Origin: Deltaproteobacteria bacterium
GTDB taxonomy: Bacteria > Desulfobacterota > Binatia > Binatales > Binataceae
Direction of reading: 5' to 3'
Assembly: GCA_021817345.1 (NCBI GenBank)
Contig: JAKAVC010000138.1
Span: 24,734 to 88,733 of the forward strand
DNA length: 64,000 nt
The notes beneath the pieces are model-generated. The model made no database searches. It was not told the DNA's origin and saw only the letters and a program-made list of their open reading frames with translations. Position numbers and translations under genes: made by a program. This document shows, piece after piece, positions 59,527 through 64,000 of the stretch. Numbering within the stretch: position 1 is the first letter of the stretch; each line of letters starts with the position of its first letter.

Positions 59527-60543
59527 GTGGGAAAAGTCGCACTGATAACGGGCGTGACGGGGCAAGACGGATCGTACCTGGCCGAATTGCTCATCTCCAA
59601 GGGTTACGCGGTCCACGGCATGGTCCGGCGAAGCTCGAGTTTCGCAACCGGACGAATCGACCATATGCGCCGCAGTTTCGAGCCCGGCAAGCAGCGGTTG
59701 GAACTGCATTACGGCGATATGGGCGATGCGACCGGGCTGCGCGGAATAATCGAGAAGGTCCAGCCGGATGAAGTTTACAATCTCGCCGCGCAGTCGCACG
59801 TAAGGATTTCCTTCGATCAGCCCGAGTATACGGCCGACGTCGTCGGACTCGGAGTGCTCCGCCTGCTAGAGGCAATCCGGGATTATAACCAGCGGCACAA
59901 TCGCGCGATTCGTTTCTATCAGGCCGGCTCCTCCGAGATGTTCGGCAAGGTGGCGGAGGTTCCACAAAGGGAAACGACGCCGTTTCATCCGCGCAGCCCG
60001 TACGCGTGCGCGAAGGCTTACGCGCACTGGCAGACCGTGAATTATCGCGAGGCTTACGGACTGTTCGCGGTCAACGGGATTCTGTTCAATCACGAATCGC
60101 CGCGGCGCGGCGAAAATTTCGTCACCCGCAAGATCACGCGAAGCGCGGCGCGCATCAAGGTCGGCCTGCAGCAGAAGCTCATGCTCGGCAACCTCGACGC
60201 CAAGCGCGATTGGGGATTCGCCGGAGACTACGTGGAAGCGATGTGGATGATGATGCAGCAGCCGGAGCCGGGCGATTATGTGATCGCGACGGGCGAGACG
60301 CACTCGGTGCGCGAGTTTCTCGATCTCGCCTTCGATCGTCTGAAGCTCGACTGGCGTGAGCTGGTTGGCGTCGATCCTCGCTACATGCGGCCCTCGGAGG
60401 TCGACATCCTGTGCGGCGATTCGAGCAAAGCGCGCAGCCTGCTAGGCTGGAAGCCGCGGGTCAGTTTCGAGGAGTTGGTTGCGATGATGGTCGACGCGGA
60501 CCTCGAGTTGGCGCAGATGGAACTCAGGAGCCGTGGACTTTGA
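59527..60543 (+). CDS. gmd: GDP-mannose 4,6-dehydratase
   Basis: Converts GDP-D-mannose to GDP-4-keto-6-deoxymannose, the first step to GDP-fucose, -rhamnose or -perosamine. 338-aa extended SDR. The start GTG 59527 has gagg 6 nt before it. NADP motif [19 protein letters not shown], catalytic residues in GSSEMFGKV and the Tyr/Lys pair in [13 protein letters not shown], plus [22 protein letters not shown], are all hallmark. The end, [25 protein letters not shown], fits. No GDP-fucose synthase or RMD follows, so the final sugar cannot be told. Confidence 0.93.
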   Translation: MGKVALITGVTGQDGSYLAELLISKGYAVHGMVRRSSSFATGRIDHMRRSFEPGKQRLELHYGDMGDATGLRGIIEKVQPDEVYNLAAQSHVRISFDQPEYTADVVGLGVLRLLEAIRDYNQRHNRAIRFYQAGSSEMFGKVAEVPQRETTPFHPRSPYACAKAYAHWQTVNYREAYGLFAVNGILFNHESPRRGENFVTRKITRSAARIKVGLQQKLMLGNLDAKRDWGFAGDYVEAMWMMMQQPEPGDYVIATGETHSVREFLDLAFDRLKLDWRELVGVDPRYMRPSEVDILCGDSSKARSLLGWKPRVSFEELVAMMVDADLELAQMELRSRGL

Positions 60544-60634
60544 GATTTCCGGCCGATTCAGCATAGCGACCTGTCGATATGCGAAAACCAACTGTTGCAC
60601 GTACAGTCCTTCTTTGCTTCTTTGCGATGGACGC

Positions 60635-60734
60635 TTGACCGACTAACCGTGGGTCGGTCAGTCGGTCAAAATCTTCCTTTGCGCGTTGCGCGTCGAGTTG
60701 ACTCAAGCTCCTATATATTCTGACCTCTCGGTCA
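60635..60734 (+). promoter_or_regulatory. Cluster of TGACC/GGTCA dyads upstream of the YjbQ-like gene
   Basis: ttgaccgact (60635-60644) faces agtcggtcaa (60660-60669), a perfect 10-bp inverted repeat. Inside lies a further gtcggtc that also pairs with gaccgac of the left arm. A third element, tgacc-tctc-ggtca (60721-60734), is just 29 nt before the gene. Repeated TGACCGAC/GTCGGTCA elements are typical of TetR-family operators. A tatatt is near 60714. No TetR gene is in the window. Confidence 0.55.
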
Positions 60735-60762
60735 ATTTGCAGCAGTCCTTGAGGCGTACGAC

Positions 60763-61377
60763 ATGAACACATTCTATCCTTCTCCCAAGATTGCGCCGCG
60801 GATCATCAGTTCCGGCTCGCGGCACTCGATACTGCTGTCCGACGTTATCTTCAAAGTTCGGAGCGAAGAGCCGATCGAGTTTATCGATCTTACCGATCAG
60901 ATAAACCGCCATCTCCTGGAACACGGGATCCGCAATGGCACGGCGACGGTCTTTTCACGCCACACCACCGCGGCGATCAAGATCAACGAGGCCGAGGAGC
61001 TTCTCCTCGAGGACTTCAAGCAGATGCTGCGCCGGCTGTGCCCGGTCGAGCACGACTACCATCATAACGATATGAGCCGCCGCAAGCCTCCGATCGCTCC
61101 CGACGAACGTCCCAACGCGCACTCGCACTGCATGCATCTGCTGCTTTCGACGAGCGAGACGGTTCCCGTCGTCGAATCGAAACTGGCGCTCGGCACCTGG
61201 CAGCGGATCTTCATGGTTGAGCTCGACGGTCCGCGCGAGCGCGAGGTGCACCTGCGATGCCATAGCTATCTCGCTCCCGGATTCGAGCTGGAAATCCCGG
61301 CCAACGGTAACGGCAACGGCCACGGCGCCCGCAGTGGCGGCTTTACCGAGCCGTACCGAAACGGCGGCGCGAAGTAG
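60763..61377 (+). CDS. YjbQ family protein (UPF0047; secondary thiamine-phosphate synthase-like)
   Basis: 204-aa protein; the family has weak thiamine-phosphate synthase activity in E. coli and an unknown main function. Conserved stretches: FIDLTDQINRHLLEHGIRNGTATVFSRHTTAAIKINEAEELLLEDFKQML, then DDERPNAHSH-like NAHSHCMHLLLSTSETVPVVESKLALGTWQRIFMVELDGPREREVHL. The family's three-His metal site appears (SRHTT, NAHSH, HLLL). The N-terminal 25 residues and the Gly/Asn-rich tail (NGNGNGHG) extend beyond the usual 130-140-aa core. Convergent with metH. Confidence 0.88.
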   Translation: MNTFYPSPKIAPRIISSGSRHSILLSDVIFKVRSEEPIEFIDLTDQINRHLLEHGIRNGTATVFSRHTTAAIKINEAEELLLEDFKQMLRRLCPVEHDYHHNDMSRRKPPIAPDERPNAHSHCMHLLLSTSETVPVVESKLALGTWQRIFMVELDGPREREVHLRCHSYLAPGFELEIPANGNGNGHGARSGGFTEPYRNGGAK

Positions 61378-61398
61378 CGGCCGCCGCGCGCGGCCGCT
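61376..61398. terminator. GC hairpin between convergent yjbQ-like gene and metH
   Basis: agcggccgc (61376-61384) pairs perfectly with gcggccgct (61390-61398) across a cgcgc loop. It overlaps both stop regions. No T-run; it may terminate or insulate both transcripts. Confidence 0.45.
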
Positions 61399-64000
61399 CA
61401 CGCAGCCGCCGCGTCGAGTTCCTTCTCAAGACGCTCGACATCCGCCGGTGAAAGGCTGAAGTAACGCGCCTCCGGATGGTGAAAGACGAGCGCGCTGACC
61501 GAGCTTTCCGGGTCCATCATGCAGCCGTCGGTCAAACGCAGGCCGATGTCCTGCTTCTCCACTTCCAACAGCCGGAAGAGCGCGCGCTGATCTTCGAGCC
61601 GCGGGCAGGCGGGATACCCGAAGGAAAACCGCTTGCCGTGGTAGTGCGCCTGGAAGAGATCTTTTTTCGAGATTCCGGGCGGATCGCCGATTCCCCACAT
61701 CTGCCGAATCTTCTTGTGGAGCAATTCGGCGAACGCTTCGGCGCCTTCGAGCGCCAGCACCTGCAGAATATGCGAGCGCAGGTAGTCGCCGCTTTCCTTC
61801 CATCGCTCGGCGAGCGCGCGCACCCCCGGTCCGATCGTCGTTACGAACATGGCTAGGTAATCGAGCCGTCCCGATTCGCGCGGCGCAATATAATCGGCAA
61901 GGCATAGATAAGGCGGATCACTCTGACGGCCGAAGGTGAAGCTTTCCAGCACGGTTTTGCCGTCGGGGCTGAGAATCATCACGACCCGTTCGCCGTCGGA
62001 CTGCGCGGGGAAGAACTTGTAGAGCGCATTTGCCGCGATATCCTCGCGCGCAAACATCTCCTGCTCCACGCTTTCGACCGCGGCCCTGAGTTCGCGGGCC
62101 TTCGCGTCGCCAGCCGCAAGCGCCTGCTCGAAATTTTTGAACCCAAGATGGCGCGTATAGAGCATCACCGGGTTTATGTACTCGAAAATTTCACCAAGGT
62201 CGTGATTCCTGATGACGTGGAGCTTGAGGTCCGGGGGAAGCGGGATTTCCACATCGCGCCGGACCGACGAGCGCGCCGCAGGTTTGCGGGCGCCGTTCGC
62301 CGGCGCCTTCGCCGCGCCGGCGAGCAGCTTTCTGGTCTCCTCCTCCAGCCTCAGGCGAAGCGACTCGCGCGACTCGCGATCCATGATCTGGTTTGCGAGC
62401 TCCAGCCCCGCCATCGCGTCGTTCGCGTAAACGACCAGCCCGTCGTACTCCGGCGCGATCTTCATCCGCGTGAAGCGGTTCGAGAGCGCCGCGCCGCCGA
62501 CCAGGATCGGGCATCCGATTCCCGCCGACTTCAGGTCCTGCGCCGTCGCGACCATCATCTGCGCCGACTTGACCAGAAGCCCGGAAAGCCCGATCGCGTC
62601 GGGCCGATGCTCCCGGTACGCCTTGATCAGCTCCTCGGGCGGCACCTTTATTCCGAGGTTGATGATCCGGTAGCCGTTGTTGCTCAGAATGATATCGACG
62701 AGGTTCTTGCCGATGTCGTGAACGTCGCCCTTGACGGTGGCAAGGATTATCCGCCCGCGCGTCAGGCTCTCGGCCTTCTCCATGTGCGGTTCGAGATAGG
62801 CGACCGCGGCCTTCATCGCTTCGGCCGATTGCAGCACCTCGGCGACGATCATCTGGTTGGCGTTGAACAGCCGTCCGACCTCGTCCATCCCCTTCATCAG
62901 CGGGCCGTTGATAATCTCGAGCGGCGCCATCGTCTTGAGCGCCTCATCGAGATCCTCGTGGAGGCCGTCCTTCGAGCCTTCCAGGATGTGGAGCGCAAGG
63001 CGCTCGTTAAGCGGGAGCGAGCGATGCTGTTCGACGGTCTTTTCGGTCTTGCGCGCGCGAAAGTACGCCGCAAACGCGGCTATCGGATCGTCGCCGCGCC
63101 ACCAGATCAGATCCTCGGCGAGACGGCGCTCCTGTTCGGGAATCGACGGATAGCGCTGGAGCTTCTCGGAGTTGACGATCGCGAGATCGAGCCCCGCCTG
63201 CACGCAATGGTACAGCATCACGGCGTTCAGCACCTCGCGTCCCGCCTCGGGCAGGCCGAACGACACGTTCGAGATGCCGAGTATGGTGCGCGCCCGCGGC
63301 ATCGCCGCCTTGATCAGACGGATGCCCTCGATCGTTTCGACGCCCGAGCCGATATAGTTGCGATCTCCGGTGCCGACCGGAAAAACGAGCGGGTCGAAAA
63401 TGATGTCCTCGGGCTCGACGCCGTAGTTTTCGGTGAGAAGCCGGTAGGAGCGTTCGGCGATGGCGAGCTTTCGCTCGCGGGTTATCGCCTGCGCCTGCTG
63501 CTTGTCCTCGTCGATACATCCGACGACCAGCGCCGCGCCGTATCTGCGCGCGATCGGCACCACGCGCCGAAACCGTTCCTCGCCGTCTTCGAGATTGATC
63601 GAGTTGATTATTGACTTGCCGGGCGTGCGCTTGAGCGCTTCCTCGATAACCGCCGCGTCGGTCGAATCGATCACCAGCGGCACCTTGACCTTCTTGACCA
63701 GGAGTTCGAGAAACCGCGTCACGTCGGCGACTTCGTTGCGGTCAGGGTCCTGCAGGCAAACGTCAAGGACGTGCGCTCCCTTGCGCACCTGCGAGCGTCC
63801 GACTTCCGCTGCTTCCTCGAACTTGCCCTCGGCGACAAGCCGCTTGAACTTGCGGCTGCCGAGCACGTTGGTCCGTTCGCCGACCACGACCGGGCGGGTG
63901 CTGTCGTCGATTACCAGGCTTTCGATTCCGCTGACGACCGAGCGCCGGAGCGAGGAGAGCTGGCGCGGCCGTTTGCCCGCGAGCGCCTCGGCGAGAAGCC
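61398..64000 (-). CDS. metH: Cobalamin-dependent methionine synthase MetH (5' part beyond window)
   Basis: Transfers a methyl group from methyl-THF to homocysteine through cobalamin. About 867 codons are inside the window. The translation runs unbroken to 64000, well upstream of the track Met, so the gene continues past the edge and the homocysteine domain lies there. Order from the visible 5' end: folate domain (VVVGERTNVLGSRKF, FDPLVFPVGTGDRNYIG), cap and cobalamin domain with the B12-binding GDVHDIGKNLVDIILSNNGY (the His coordinates Co), then the SAM reactivation domain (FGYPACPRLEDQ, SVSALVFHHPEARYFSL). The reactivation domain keeps the RxxxGY-type motif. Cobalamin could arrive through the BtuFCD-like importer at 6136. 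Confidence 0.95.
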   Translation of the reverse strand, partial: LLAEALAGKRPRQLSSLRRSVVSGIESLVIDDSTRPVVVGERTNVLGSRKFKRLVAEGKFEEAAEVGRSQVRKGAHVLDVCLQDPDRNEVADVTRFLELLVKKVKVPLVIDSTDAAVIEEALKRTPGKSIINSINLEDGEERFRRVVPIARRYGAALVVGCIDEDKQQAQAITRERKLAIAERSYRLLTENYGVEPEDIIFDPLVFPVGTGDRNYIGSGVETIEGIRLIKAAMPRARTILGISNVSFGLPEAGREVLNAVMLYHCVQAGLDLAIVNSEKLQRYPSIPEQERRLAEDLIWWRGDDPIAAFAAYFRARKTEKTVEQHRSLPLNERLALHILEGSKDGLHEDLDEALKTMAPLEIINGPLMKGMDEVGRLFNANQMIVAEVLQSAEAMKAAVAYLEPHMEKAESLTRGRIILATVKGDVHDIGKNLVDIILSNNGYRIINLGIKVPPEELIKAYREHRPDAIGLSGLLVKSAQMMVATAQDLKSAGIGCPILVGGAALSNRFTRMKIAPEYDGLVVYANDAMAGLELANQIMDRESRESLRLRLEEETRKLLAGAAKAPANGARKPAARSSVRRDVEIPLPPDLKLHVIRNHDLGEIFEYINPVMLYTRHLGFKNFEQALAAGDAKARELRAAVESVEQEMFAREDIAANALYKFFPAQSDGERVVMILSPDGKTVLESFTFGRQSDPPYLCLADYIAPRESGRLDYLAMFVTTIGPGVRALAERWKESGDYLRSHILQVLALEGAEAFAELLHKKIRQMWGIGDPPGISKKDLFQAHYHGKRFSFGYPACPRLEDQRALFRLLEVEKQDIGLRLTDGCMMDPESSVSALVFHHPEARYFSLSPADVERLEKELDAAAA

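Noticed and set aside
62148-63614. 488-aa plus-strand ORF
   Set aside because: Antisense shadow of metH.

Overview
The window is GC-rich chromosomal DNA of a diderm (Gram-negative-type) bacterium. The outer-membrane porins, a TolC/RND efflux set, a Wza-like export lipoprotein and several lipoproteins show the outer membrane. GC bias also produces long antisense shadow ORFs over nearly every gene. The taxon cannot be fixed from this sequence. Gene content (acyl-CoA dehydrogenase, fused ETF, arsM, cobalamin-dependent methionine synthase, XrtA-style exopolysaccharide genes) would suit an uncultivated Desulfobacterota/Binatota- or Acidobacteria-like soil lineage, but that is only an inference. 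I see no rRNA, tRNA or CRISPR.

Layout. (1) 1-4159: a Fur-family fragment divergent from katG, then a divergent arsM/arsR pair (oxidative and arsenic stress). (2) 4197-6020: one protein carrying both ETF subunits. (3) 6136-13119: a co-directional run with a BtuFCD-like ABC importer, a HAD hydrolase, a metallophosphoesterase, a hydantoinase-like amidohydrolase and an atypical SDR. (4) 13352-19904: a small secreted protein, an orphan class I glutamine amidotransferase, two MFS carriers, an XRE regulator, an FxLYD-like protein and an acyl-CoA dehydrogenase. (5) 20225-25684: an outer-membrane porin with a clear terminator, then an NtrC-type response regulator, its histidine kinase and a lipoprotein.

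(6) 25835-43158: a tightly packed 15-gene exopolysaccharide operon on the minus strand. From the promoter it encodes a Wza-like export lipoprotein, a GumC/Wzc-like chain-length protein, an ExeA-like ATPase with LysM, and a BY-kinase-like protein without the Walker A lysine. Then come a WbpB/WbpD/WbpE-like sugar set, a priming phosphotransferase, a flippase, a truncated FemAB-like protein, two glycosyltransferases, a polysaccharide deacetylase and a short nucleotide-sugar-dehydrogenase-like protein. The last gene is an O-antigen-ligase-like protein fused to a secreted Cys-rich domain. The layout resembles exosortase (XrtA) loci, but no exosortase is present. Just upstream of the operon (43636-44085) lie a broken second copy of the ligase's C-terminal domain and an IS256-like transposase remnant.

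(7) 44127-50116: an RND efflux operon (tolC, HlyD-like adaptor, RND pump, DUF2892). (8) 50357-52062: a dual-specificity-phosphatase-like protein, a truncated membrane glycosyltransferase remnant and thiD. (9) 52211-55348: a PerR-like regulator, a rubrerythrin without rubredoxin, a GlpC/HdrD-like Fe-S protein and a DUF3501 protein, which form a peroxide-defence operon. (10) 55746-60543: a DUF1302-like outer-membrane protein, a NusG paralogue, a lipoprotein, a cupin and GDP-mannose 4,6-dehydratase. (11) 60763-64000: a YjbQ-family protein behind a cluster of TGACC/GGTCA dyads, and cobalamin-dependent methionine synthase, cut by the window edge. The BtuFCD-like importer and MetH fit together as cobalamin supply and use.
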